Shown in pieces: positions 1 to 6,861 of a stretch of 64,000 nucleotides of DNA (positions are counted from its first letter, which is position 1; each line of letters opens with the position of its first letter). Source of the DNA: Flavobacteriaceae bacterium (GTDB taxonomy: Bacteria; Bacteroidota; Bacteroidia; Flavobacteriales; Flavobacteriaceae); contig JALWTD010000013.1 of NCBI GenBank assembly GCA_027082925.1, positions 1 through 64,000 of the forward strand. Direction: 5' to 3'. Below the pieces are notes generated by a model. The model did not search any database. It saw nothing but the letters and a program-made list of their open reading frames with translations, and was not told the origin of the DNA. The position numbers were made by a program, and so were the translations under genes.

Positions 1-34
1 AATGGTTTTTATCAAGAGATGAAGGATTTTTTTT

Positions 35-130
35 ATCGTGCAGTCAAGGAGTCGTGCAGTCAAAGGGTCGTGCAGTCAAGGAGTCGTGCAGTCGAAGAGT
101 CGTGCAGTCAAAGGGTCGTGCAGTCGAAGA
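35..130. repeat. Tandem array, six 16-bp units
   Basis: Six head-to-tail 16-bp units lie at 35-50, 51-66, 67-82, 83-98, 99-114 and 115-130. Each carries the core GTCGTGCAGTC (the first starts ATCG) followed by a variable tail of CAAGGA, CAAAGG or CGAAGA. The tail variants are mixed along the array, so it looks like an expanded minisatellite with drift. The unit length is not a multiple of three and no ORF crosses it, so it is not a protein repeat. There are no unique spacers, so it is not CRISPR. Confidence 0.9.
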
Positions 131-165
131 GTCAAGAAGGTACGCTATTGATAAAGAATGACTGA

Positions 166-248
166 AGATAACGGACTGCAAGATAACTGACCGCAGGACT
201 GCAAGATAACCGACAGCAAGATAACTGACCGCACGATAACGGACAGCA
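166..248. repeat. Degenerate tandem array, five 15-bp units
   Basis: Units of the form (A/C)GATAAC-N-GAC-N-GCA occur at 166-180, 181-195, 204-218, 219-233 and 234-248. An 8-bp partial unit GGACTGCA sits at 196-203. The unit length and most of the sequence differ from the 16-bp array just upstream. However, the GACTGCA core is the reverse complement of TGCAGTC, which is present in every unit of the first array. Confidence 0.85.
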
Positions 249-333
249 GGACAAAAAAGCCTTAGTCTTAGTTTTAGTTTCTAAAAACGTTGACGTTGAC
301 AAAGACCTAATTACTACGCAAAAAAGGAGCTAA

Positions 334-353
334 AAAAGGAATTGTTTCCTTTT
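334..353. terminator. Possible terminator hairpin
   Basis: AAAAGGAA (334-341) and TTCCTTTT (346-353) form a perfect 8-bp stem with a 4-nt loop. It is symmetrical and could end transcription on either strand. Its T tract is short and its stem is AT-rich. No gene in the window obviously uses it, so a gene left of the window would be the candidate. Confidence 0.35.
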
Positions 354-460
354 AAAATTATACTTTTAAAAAAATAAAGCTCGGCCTTCTATAAAAATAG
401 AAATATAGTGTAACATTTTACTTACAAGAGATACTTATAACTTGAACCATTATTAATCCT

Positions 461-955
461 GTGACAAAAGAACTTGAACATAAATTTATTTCTGAATTTC
501 AAAAGCATCAGAATATAATTCATAAAGTATGTAGAATATACACTACAAATCAAGAAGCCCATAACGATTTATTTCAGGAAATAACCATTCAGCTTTGGAA
601 GGCTTATCCTAAATTTAGAGGAGACTCCAAACTAAGCACTTGGATGTATAAAATAGGGTTAAATACAGCTATTACGCTGTATAGAAAATCTAAACGAAGT
701 ATTAAAACTCAAGATTTTGATAGTGTTTTATATAAAATTGAGGCTTCCGATTATGATGAAACAGAAGAAGAACAATTAAAATTAATGTATAAAGCTATTC
801 ATCATTTATCTGATATAGAAAAGGCACTTATTTTCTTATACTTAGAAAATAAAAATTATAAAGAAATTTCTGAAACATTAGGTATTTCAGAAGTAAATGC
901 ACGAGTTAAAATGAATAGGATTAAAACTCGTTTAAAAAAAATATTAAATCCGTAA
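461..955 (+). CDS. ECF-type RNA polymerase sigma factor
   Basis: A 164-residue sigma-70 family factor of the extracytoplasmic-function class. Region 2 spans about residues 10-80 (the segment LFQEITIQLWKAYPKFRG and the following STWMYKIGLN are typical). Region 4 spans about 105-162, with a helix-turn-helix around YKEISETLGISEVNARVKMNR. The start is GTG at 461, because there is no nearby in-frame ATG and the protein begins at the usual distance from region 2. The next gene starts 2 nt after the stop codon, so the two are co-transcribed. No classical anti-sigma domain is encoded beside it. The regulon is unknown. Confidence 0.9.
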   Translation: MTKELEHKFISEFQKHQNIIHKVCRIYTTNQEAHNDLFQEITIQLWKAYPKFRGDSKLSTWMYKIGLNTAITLYRKSKRSIKTQDFDSVLYKIEASDYDETEEEQLKLMYKAIHHLSDIEKALIFLYLENKNYKEISETLGISEVNARVKMNRIKTRLKKILNP

Positions 956-957
956 TT

Positions 958-1596
958 ATGGAAGGATTAGAATTATTAAAAAAGAGCTGGAAGAAACAAG
1001 AAGATTCTTTTCAACAATTATCTTATAACGATATTTATAAGATAATTCACAAAAAATCGTCTTCTATTGTAAAATGGATATTTATTATTTCTATTGCTGA
1101 ATTTATTTTTTGGGGAGCCATTAATTTATTAATACCCGAAAGAGTTTTTGAAATGTATAATACTTTTAACTTAAAAACAGCACTATATATAAGTTATGTA
1201 TTTCACTATATTATCTCTATTGGATTTATTGTAATGTTTTATAAAAACTTTAAATCTATTTGCGTGGCCGATAGTACAAGTTTACTTATGAAAAAAATAA
1301 TTAGAACTCGCAAAACCGTTAACTATTACATGTATTACAATATCTTATCATTTGTAATTCTTTCTATTGGTTTTAATATTGTGATATTTTCACATCCCGA
1401 TATTTTAATGGAAGTAGTAAATCCAGATAATTTAAATATTGATACAGATAGATTATTTTATACAATGCTAATAGTACAACTACTAACAATAGTTATAATG
1501 TGTGGGTTATTTTGGATTTATTACCGAATTATTTATGGAATTTTACTAAAAAAACTAAGTAAAAATTATACTGAACTCGCCTCTTTAGAGTTGTAA
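958..1596 (+). CDS. Four-helix membrane protein paired with sigma factor
   Basis: A 212-residue protein with four predicted transmembrane segments at about residues 36-58, 72-95, 122-146 and 165-190. A basic, hydrophilic N-terminus of about 35 residues should face the cytoplasm. It follows the ECF gene by 2 nt. By position it could be the membrane sensor or anti-sigma partner, but I see no zinc-binding anti-sigma motif or FecR domain. That role is an inference from gene order only. The family is unnamed to me. Confidence 0.65.
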   Translation: MEGLELLKKSWKKQEDSFQQLSYNDIYKIIHKKSSSIVKWIFIISIAEFIFWGAINLLIPERVFEMYNTFNLKTALYISYVFHYIISIGFIVMFYKNFKSICVADSTSLLMKKIIRTRKTVNYYMYYNILSFVILSIGFNIVIFSHPDILMEVVNPDNLNIDTDRLFYTMLIVQLLTIVIMCGLFWIYYRIIYGILLKKLSKNYTELASLEL

Positions 1597-1603
1597 CAAA
1601 AAA

Positions 1604-1632
1604 GCCAAGATTTGTAAATCTTGGCTTTTTTT
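1604..1632. terminator. Bidirectional terminator between convergent genes
   Basis: GCCAAGATTT (1604-1613) pairs perfectly with AAATCTTGGC (1616-1625), followed by seven T. On the other strand the stem is followed by the complement of the A run at 1598-1603. It lies in the 38-bp gap between the sigma operon and the convergent AIM24-family gene and can serve both. Confidence 0.85.
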
Positions 1633-1634
1633 AG

Positions 1635-2435
1635 TTAAAAACTGTTATCTCCGTCAAGCAAATCACCTATTCCTCCTAACACACTTCCTTCGCCTCTAGT
1701 TGTGCTACCTGTTTTTGGAGCTAAAGCAAGTATTCTACCTGCAAGTCGACTAAATGGTAACGATTGTATGTAAACTGTCCCCGGACCTTTTAAAGTAGCA
1801 AAAAACAACCCTTCACCTCCAAAAATTGTATTTTTAATACCACCTACAAACTCAACATCGTAATCAATATCTTTTGTAAAGCCCACAACACATCCGGTAT
1901 CAACTTTTAAAACCTCACCTGCTTTAAGTTCCTTTTTTGACATATTACCTCCGGCATGAACAAAAGCCATACCATCTCCTTCTAATTTTTGCATTATAAA
2001 TCCTTCGCCGCCAAACAAACCTCTACCTAGTTTTCTTGAGAACTCAATTCCTACAGATACTCCTTTTGCTGCACACAAAAAAGCATCTTTTTGGCATATA
2101 AACTTACCTCCTAATTCACTTAAATCTATAGGTATTATTTTACCGGGATAAGGTGCTGCAAACGACACTTCTTTTCTGCCCACTCCTGCATTTGAAAAAA
2201 CAGTCATAAACAAGCTTTCTCCGGTAAGCAATCTTTTTCCAGCAGAAAAAAGTTTCCCTAATATTCCTTCATCTTGTTTAGAGCCATCTCCAAAGATAGT
2301 TTGCATTTGTATTCCATCACTCATCATCATAAAACTACCTGATTCGGCAACTACTCCTTCTTGAGGGTCTAGTACAATCTCTACATATTGCATTTCTTCA
2401 CCATGTATGGTGTAATCTATTTCATGCGCATTCAT
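1635..2435 (-). CDS. AIM24 / TIGR00266 family protein
   Basis: A 266-residue member of the AIM24 family (TIGR00266 type), recognised by its glycine-rich beta-fold repeats such as GEGFIMQKLEGDGMAFVHAGG and GGEGLFFATLKGPGTVYIQS. There is no signal peptide, so it is probably cytoplasmic. Mitochondrial AIM24 is linked to inner-membrane organisation. The bacterial function is not established, so none is claimed. It starts 3 bp after the stop of the DUF4442 gene, with which it forms a two-gene operon. Confidence 0.85.
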   Translation of the reverse strand: MNAHEIDYTIHGEEMQYVEIVLDPQEGVVAESGSFMMMSDGIQMQTIFGDGSKQDEGILGKLFSAGKRLLTGESLFMTVFSNAGVGRKEVSFAAPYPGKIIPIDLSELGGKFICQKDAFLCAAKGVSVGIEFSRKLGRGLFGGEGFIMQKLEGDGMAFVHAGGNMSKKELKAGEVLKVDTGCVVGFTKDIDYDVEFVGGIKNTIFGGEGLFFATLKGPGTVYIQSLPFSRLAGRILALAPKTGSTTRGEGSVLGGIGDLLDGDNSF

Positions 2436-2438
2436 AAT

Positions 2439-2900
2439 TTATTTTTTTGATTTAATTTTAATACTCCATTCAAATTCGTAGGCAGAAACTTGCTCTCCTT
2501 TTTCGTTAGTTCCAACTGCTCTCATTACTATTGTTTGTCCTTCTCCTGTCTCAATGGTATTTTTAATCGCCGTATCTATAAGGGCCCCATCATTACAAAC
2601 AAATGTAATTAGTCCGGTTGCTTTTTTCGTAAAAGTTCCGTTATGATTTATTACCAACATAGATATCTTTTTTCCGCTTTCTTGTATTTTTTTTATCACA
2701 ATTGCTCCGGTACTAAGCTCTGCTGCCATTGATTGAACTGCAAAATACATAGAATTAAAAGGATTTTGGTTAATCCATTTATGCGTTACTTTTACAACAG
2801 CTTTTTTACTATCTAATTCTTTTAACTTTACACCACACAAGTACGCTGACGGTAGTTTAAACATTAAAAACCTATTCATTTTTTTAACCGTAACCTTCAT
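2439..2900 (-). CDS. DUF4442 hotdog-fold protein
   Basis: A 153-residue protein of the DUF4442 family, related to hotdog-fold thioesterases. The conserved elements are the segment HKWINQNPFNSMYFAVQSMAAELSTG (about residues 40-66) and the beta-rich second half. A role in acyl-CoA or lipid handling is plausible for the fold, but the substrate is unknown. It is the first gene of a pair with the AIM24-family gene. The upstream 100-bp intergenic region has a TATATTTT run but no full consensus promoter. Confidence 0.8.
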   Translation of the reverse strand: MKVTVKKMNRFLMFKLPSAYLCGVKLKELDSKKAVVKVTHKWINQNPFNSMYFAVQSMAAELSTGAIVIKKIQESGKKISMLVINHNGTFTKKATGLITFVCNDGALIDTAIKNTIETGEGQTIVMRAVGTNEKGEQVSAYEFEWSIKIKSKK

Positions 2901-2997
2901 ATTTAAATATTTATTAACACATCACAATGTAGCTAAAATATAGCAAGCTCTAAAATAATTTTTTTGTTAAATTTTTGTTAAATTCTAGTACTATGTA

Positions 2998-3029
2998 TTG
3001 CATATTACTATTTTAAATATATATATTTG
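2998..3029 (+). promoter_or_regulatory. Bacteroidota-type promoter for the DUF4870 gene
   Basis: A -33 TTG (2998-3000) and a -7 box TATATTTG (3022-3029, matching TAnnTTTG) are separated by 21 bp, within the 17-23 bp known for Flavobacterium. The TTG inside the -7 box is in frame with the gene and could be mistaken for a start codon. Transcription should begin downstream of it, which supports the ATG at 3048. Confidence 0.65.
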
Positions 3030-3047
3030 CATAAGAAATTAGTAAGT

Positions 3048-3428
3048 ATGTCACACATGATAACAAAAAATGAAAAAAATTACAGTGCACTCATACATTT
3101 AAGTGGCTTTTCAGGATGGTTGTTTCCCTTCGGAAGTATTATTGTTCCATTAATATTATGGACTTCAAAAAAAGACGAAAGCACCTTTATAGATTCACAC
3201 GGAAAAGCAGCCGTAAACTTTCACTTAAGTTTTATTATTTATGAATTTTTACTAGCGTTACTTATTGTACCAATAGCCATTTTTACATTAGGAATAGGCG
3301 TTATCCTAGTTCTTTTCGCATTAATCCCTATTGCCATTTTAAAAATTATAGTTATCATTTTAGTTAGTTTAAAAGCTAATGAAGGTGAGTACTATGCATA
3401 TCCATTTACAATAGCATTGATAAAATAA
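3048..3428 (+). CDS. DUF4870 small membrane protein
   Basis: A 126-residue polytopic protein of the DUF4870 (Tic20-like) family. The typical N-terminal motif NYSALIHLSGF is followed by a first hydrophobic segment, the FIDSHGKAAVNFHLS motif (about residues 49-63) and two further membrane segments. I chose ATG 3048 over an in-frame TTG at 3027 because that TTG lies within the predicted -7 box. The gene leads a cluster with padR, pspC and a GIN lipoprotein gene. In flavobacteria this association suggests an envelope-related role, which is inference. Confidence 0.8.
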   Translation: MSHMITKNEKNYSALIHLSGFSGWLFPFGSIIVPLILWTSKKDESTFIDSHGKAAVNFHLSFIIYEFLLALLIVPIAIFTLGIGVILVLFALIPIAILKIIVIILVSLKANEGEYYAYPFTIALIK

Positions 3429-3456
3429 TTATTTATTAAAGCATAAATACTACTAT

Positions 3457-3801
3457 ATGAAGATAGAAAACACAAAAGCACAAATGCGAAAAGGGGTTTT
3501 AGAATTTTGCATACTATCCATCTTACAACATGGAGATGCCTATACTTCTGAAATTCTTTCTCAGCTTAAAGATGCTAAATTATTAGTTGTTGAAGGAACT
3601 GTATATCCTTTACTAACACGACTAAAAAATGCAGGATTGCTTAGCTATAGATGGGAAGAATCTACTTCTGGCCCACCTAGAAAATACTATGCTCTTACAG
3701 AAACCGGAAAATTATTTTTAAAAGAATTAAATAGTACTTGGGGTGCGCTCGTAGAAGCTGTAAACCTAGTAACTACCAATAAACCAAACAACAATGAATA
3801 A
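3457..3801 (+). CDS. PadR family transcriptional regulator
   Basis: A 114-residue winged-helix regulator of the PadR family. The N-terminal MRKGVLEFCILSILQHGDAYTSEI is followed by the recognition region VVEGTVYPLLTRLKNAGLL (about residues 45-63) and the wing PPRKYYALTETGK. It is a short PadR of the type lacking a long C-terminal dimerisation domain. Its 3' end overlaps the pspC-like gene by 8 bp, so the two are translationally linked. It most likely controls its own operon. Confidence 0.9.
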   Translation: MKIENTKAQMRKGVLEFCILSILQHGDAYTSEILSQLKDAKLLVVEGTVYPLLTRLKNAGLLSYRWEESTSGPPRKYYALTETGKLFLKELNSTWGALVEAVNLVTTNKPNNNE

Positions 3802-5518
3802 GACAATTAATATAAATTTAGGAGGCATCTTTTTTCATATAGATGAATTGGCATATCTAAAGTTAAAACGTTATTTGAATGCCATCAAACTTTCTTTGGG
3901 AGATGATTCACAAGGAAGAGATGAAATATTACACGATATTGAACTTAGAATTGGTGAATTACTATCAGAGCGTATTGCCAATGAAAGACAGGTTATTAAT
4001 GAAGCCGATATTGATGAAATCACCAAAATAATGGGGAAACCTGAAGATTATATGGTTGATGAAGAAATTTTTGAAGACCAACCTAAACACAAAACGGCAT
4101 CTAAAAAACTTTTTAGAGATGGCGATGATAAGTTTTTAGGTGGTGTATGTTCGGGCTTAGCACATTATTTTGGGATAGAAACCATTTGGATGCGCATTAT
4201 TTGGCTTATTTTATTATTCGGATTTGGTATCGGATTTTTAATCTATCCATTACTTTGGATTCTTATCCCTCAAGCTGAAACAACTGCCGAAAAACTGCAA
4301 ATGAAAGGTGAGCCTGTTAATATTAATAATATTGAACGAAAAATTAAAGAAGAACTTGATGATATTACATCTAGAGTTAAAGATGGAGTAAATAAAGTAA
4401 AGGATTCCGATTTCAAAAAAAACGTTGAACACAAAGCAAAATCCGGAATACAAGATCTTACAGAAACACTAGGGAATATTTTCTTAGCTATTTTTAAAGT
4501 TTTAGGTAAACTAATTGGTGCACTTTTAATTTTTATAGCTTCAGCAACACTATTGGGCCTATTCTTCGGATTATTATCATGGGGTAGTTTTGAAATTATT
4601 GGTGTAAGCAACGAGTATGTTAACTATCCTCCTTTTCTCTTCGATTCTATAATACCAACTTGGCTATTAATTGTATTTATATTTTTAGCTATTGGCATTC
4701 CTTTTATAATACTATTTATGCTAGGTGTTAAAATTTTATCAAACAATGTAAAATCATTTAGTTCAACAACAAAATTATCTCTTTTAGGTGTATGGATTAT
4801 TTCTCTTTTAGGTTTGGGGTTCTCTTTAATTAACTTCACCACTCAAACTGCATTTGATGGCGTGTACAAATATCGTGAAGAACTTCCTATTGTAGCCAAT
4901 GATACGCTTACCATTAAAATGGTTGATAGCGAAGAATTATCTACTCGAAAAGAATTGAAGAAAAGATATAGCTCTGAAATTGTATACGTTGGTGATACTC
5001 AAAAAGTATACGCTACCAAAATTAGTGTAGACATTAAACCTACCGATAAATTAAATGCTTTTGTTAAAATTAGAAAAGAATCTGAAGGAAAAAGTATAAA
5101 GCATGCTAATAAAAGCGCAGAAACCATTGAATACCAATTCAACTTAAATAATCAAAATTTATTACTAAACGGATACTTTTTAAGCGAAATTAAAAATCAG
5201 TTTAAAAACCAATATGTTGATATTACTATCTATTTACCGGTAAATGCTATTATATATCTAGATAAATCTACACGTACTTATTTATACGACGTAGAAAATA
5301 CTCAAGGAATTTTTGATAGAGATATGCCTAAACATTATTATAAAATGACCGGTGATGGTTTAGAGTGCCTAGATTGTAATCCTAATATATTTAACATTCG
5401 AAAAAAAAATAACTATTTCAAACTAAATATTGATAGTAGCGGTGTTGAAATTAAAGTAAAAGATGGTACTTCAAACGCAAAAGTAAAAATTGATGAAAAT
5501 GGTGTTATAATTAGATAA
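3794..5518 (+). CDS. PspC domain membrane protein with GIN-like C-terminus
   Basis: A 574-residue membrane protein. Residues 1-95 are a soluble region common to flavobacterial PspC proteins. A PspC domain follows at about 104-162 (KKLFRDGDDKFLGGVCSGLA, two hydrophobic stretches, then LLWILIP). A charged linker precedes about three more membrane helices (about 232-262, 280-312, 322-345), and a beta-rich soluble domain fills residues 350-574. PspC proteins act in envelope stress responses in enterobacteria. Here the partners are PadR, DUF4870 and a GIN lipoprotein, so a similar role is inferred. It overlaps padR by 8 bp. Confidence 0.85.
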   Translation: MNKTININLGGIFFHIDELAYLKLKRYLNAIKLSLGDDSQGRDEILHDIELRIGELLSERIANERQVINEADIDEITKIMGKPEDYMVDEEIFEDQPKHKTASKKLFRDGDDKFLGGVCSGLAHYFGIETIWMRIIWLILLFGFGIGFLIYPLLWILIPQAETTAEKLQMKGEPVNINNIERKIKEELDDITSRVKDGVNKVKDSDFKKNVEHKAKSGIQDLTETLGNIFLAIFKVLGKLIGALLIFIASATLLGLFFGLLSWGSFEIIGVSNEYVNYPPFLFDSIIPTWLLIVFIFLAIGIPFIILFMLGVKILSNNVKSFSSTTKLSLLGVWIISLLGLGFSLINFTTQTAFDGVYKYREELPIVANDTLTIKMVDSEELSTRKELKKRYSSEIVYVGDTQKVYATKISVDIKPTDKLNAFVKIRKESEGKSIKHANKSAETIEYQFNLNNQNLLLNGYFLSEIKNQFKNQYVDITIYLPVNAIIYLDKSTRTYLYDVENTQGIFDRDMPKHYYKMTGDGLECLDCNPNIFNIRKKNNYFKLNIDSSGVEIKVKDGTSNAKVKIDENGVIIR

Positions 5519-5611
5519 CAACAGTTCAACCTTGATATATCACAACTCATTACCTTTTTTTAGGTAAAACATTAAAAACCGAATACTTTTAATCTAATTA
5601 ATAAACTATAT

Positions 5612-6334
5612 ATGAAAACACTTACAAAACTAATGACGCTATCAATTGTATTGCTTATCACAACATCTTGTTTTATTGATGGCTTTACAGGAATAAAAGG
5701 AAACGGCCATGTTGTTTCTGAAAGTAGAACTATAAATGCCTCTTTTGAAGGTATTAAAGTACAACAAGGTATCAAAGTTTACCTAACACAAGGAAACACG
5801 TCTAGCTTAAATGTAGAAGCCGATGAAAATATTATTGATTTATTACTTACCGAAGTTAAAAACAATGAATTAAGAATATTTTTTAAGAAAAATGTGTACA
5901 AAGCCAAATCTAGAACTGTGTATTTAACAACACCTAATATTGTTAGTATTAAAGCCTCTAGTGGTGCATCTGTAAAATCAGAAAACACCCTACAAGTAGC
6001 TGATTTAACTCTTGATGCAAGTAGTGGAAGCTCCATTAAAGCAACTGTAAATGCCTCCAAAGTTGACTGTAGTACTTCTAGCGGTGCAAATATTAAACTG
6101 TACGGAAATACACAAATTCTTTTCGCTTCTTCGAGTAGTGGAAGTAGAATTGATGCGGAAGAATTAAAGGCTGTTGACGTGACTGCTAAAGTAAGTAGTG
6201 GTGCAAACATTGATGTATTTGTTACAGGAAAACTTACTGCAAGAGCAAGTAGTGGTGGCGATATAGATTATAGTGGAAATCCTGAAAACATAGATAAAGA
6301 CACCTCTTCAGGAGGAAGTGTCTCAAGAAGCTAA
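5612..6334 (+). CDS. GIN-domain (DUF2807) lipoprotein
   Basis: A 240-residue lipoprotein: signal peptide with lipobox ITTSC and acylated Cys20. A head GIN domain (DUF2807) begins near residue 38 with FEGIKVQQGIKVYLTQG. From about residue 110 a Ser-Ser-Gly motif recurs seven times (SSGASV, SSGSSI, SSGANI, SSGSRI, SSGANI, SSGGDI, SSGGSV), as expected for a right-handed beta-solenoid. No catalytic residues are known for the family. It lies 93 bp after the pspC-like gene, and the gap has only a weak TTACCT/AGGTAA hairpin, so read-through is likely. Confidence 0.85.
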   Translation: MKTLTKLMTLSIVLLITTSCFIDGFTGIKGNGHVVSESRTINASFEGIKVQQGIKVYLTQGNTSSLNVEADENIIDLLLTEVKNNELRIFFKKNVYKAKSRTVYLTTPNIVSIKASSGASVKSENTLQVADLTLDASSGSSIKATVNASKVDCSTSSGANIKLYGNTQILFASSSSGSRIDAEELKAVDVTAKVSSGANIDVFVTGKLTARASSGGDIDYSGNPENIDKDTSSGGSVSRS

Positions 6335-6360
6335 CTCCAATTTATATTTTTAAATTGTGA

Positions 6361-6396
6361 AGCCAATTCAATGTTTATTTTTGAATTGGCTTTTTT
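6361..6396 (+). terminator. Rho-independent terminator of the PspC/GIN cluster
   Basis: AGCCAATTCA (6361-6370) pairs perfectly with TGAATTGGCT (6382-6391) across an 11-nt loop and is followed by a T run to 6396. It sits 27 bp after the GIN gene and directly before the convergent Rrf2 gene end. Confidence 0.85.
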
Positions 6397-6413
6397 ATGC
6401 TAAAGTTGATTTG

Positions 6414-6839
6414 TTAAATATCTGTCCCGCCACAGTTAAAATCTGCCAACGTTTTATTTTCAAGTATTTTTAGTGTGCTATCTCTCACTTCGGTCATCAA
6501 AATATTTAAACTACACAACTCTTCATTAACACAATCATCACATCGCTCGTAGTAGTTTAAACTTACGCAAGGTAACATAGCTATAGGACCTTCAAGTACT
6601 CTTATTATTGTAGAAATTTTTATCTCTTCAGGCTTTTTTAACAAATAATAGCCTCCTCCTTTTCCTTTTTTTGAAGATAGTATTCCTCTTTTTTTTAGTG
6701 TTAGTAAAATACTTTCTAAAAATTTTTGGGAGATATTTTCTGCTGTAGAAATTTCTGAAATTAATACAGGCTCCTTAGAATTATGTTTTGCTAAATAGCT
6801 TAGTGCTTTAAGTCCGTATTTTGTTTTTTTAGAGAGCAT
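6414..6839 (-). CDS. Rrf2 family transcriptional regulator
   Basis: A 141-residue Rrf2-type regulator. The winged helix covers residues 1-80 (MLSKKTKYGLKALSYLA, ISQKFLESILLTLKKRGIL, GKGGGYYLLKKPEEI). The following Cys-rich segment LPCVSLNYYERCDDCVNEELC carries at least three spaced cysteines like those that bind an Fe-S cluster in IscR and NsrR. Redox or iron sensing is therefore plausible but not proven. It is the last gene of the arginase-CtlX unit, 22 bp after ctlX, which suggests that it regulates that unit or acts elsewhere. Confidence 0.88.
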   Translation of the reverse strand: MLSKKTKYGLKALSYLAKHNSKEPVLISEISTAENISQKFLESILLTLKKRGILSSKKGKGGGYYLLKKPEEIKISTIIRVLEGPIAMLPCVSLNYYERCDDCVNEELCSLNILMTEVRDSTLKILENKTLADFNCGGTDI

Positions 6840-6861
6840 TTTTAAAATTACTAATTTGAAT

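Larger units (their letters stand above)
1..460. other. Gene-free left edge with two tandem arrays and a hairpin
   Basis: No open reading frame of gene-like quality is visible on either strand before the sigma factor gene. The segment holds a 16-bp tandem array (35-130), a degenerate 15-bp array (166-248) and a small hairpin (334-353). The stretch 249-333 has only short echoes such as TTAGTC-TTAGTT-TTAGTT and GTTGACGTTGAC, and I see no recognisable element in 354-460. The two arrays look clearly richer in G and C than the surrounding AT-rich DNA. Confidence 0.7.

Noticed and set aside
35-248. Resemblance of the left-edge repeats to a CRISPR array
   Set aside because: Units are directly adjacent with no unique spacers, are only 15-16 bp long and have no cas genes nearby.
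3027-3047. N-terminal extension of the DUF4870 protein from a TTG start
   Set aside because: The TTG is part of a well-spaced -7 promoter box, and the family N-terminus fits ATG 3048.
4270-4611. Antisense open frame within the PspC-like gene
   Set aside because: Shadow frame of a clear coding gene, with no independent signals.
5779-6210. 143-codon open frame antisense to the GIN lipoprotein gene
   Set aside because: It is the mirror of a Ser/Gly/Lys-rich repeat gene, has biased hydrophobic composition and no promoter or homologue I recognise.
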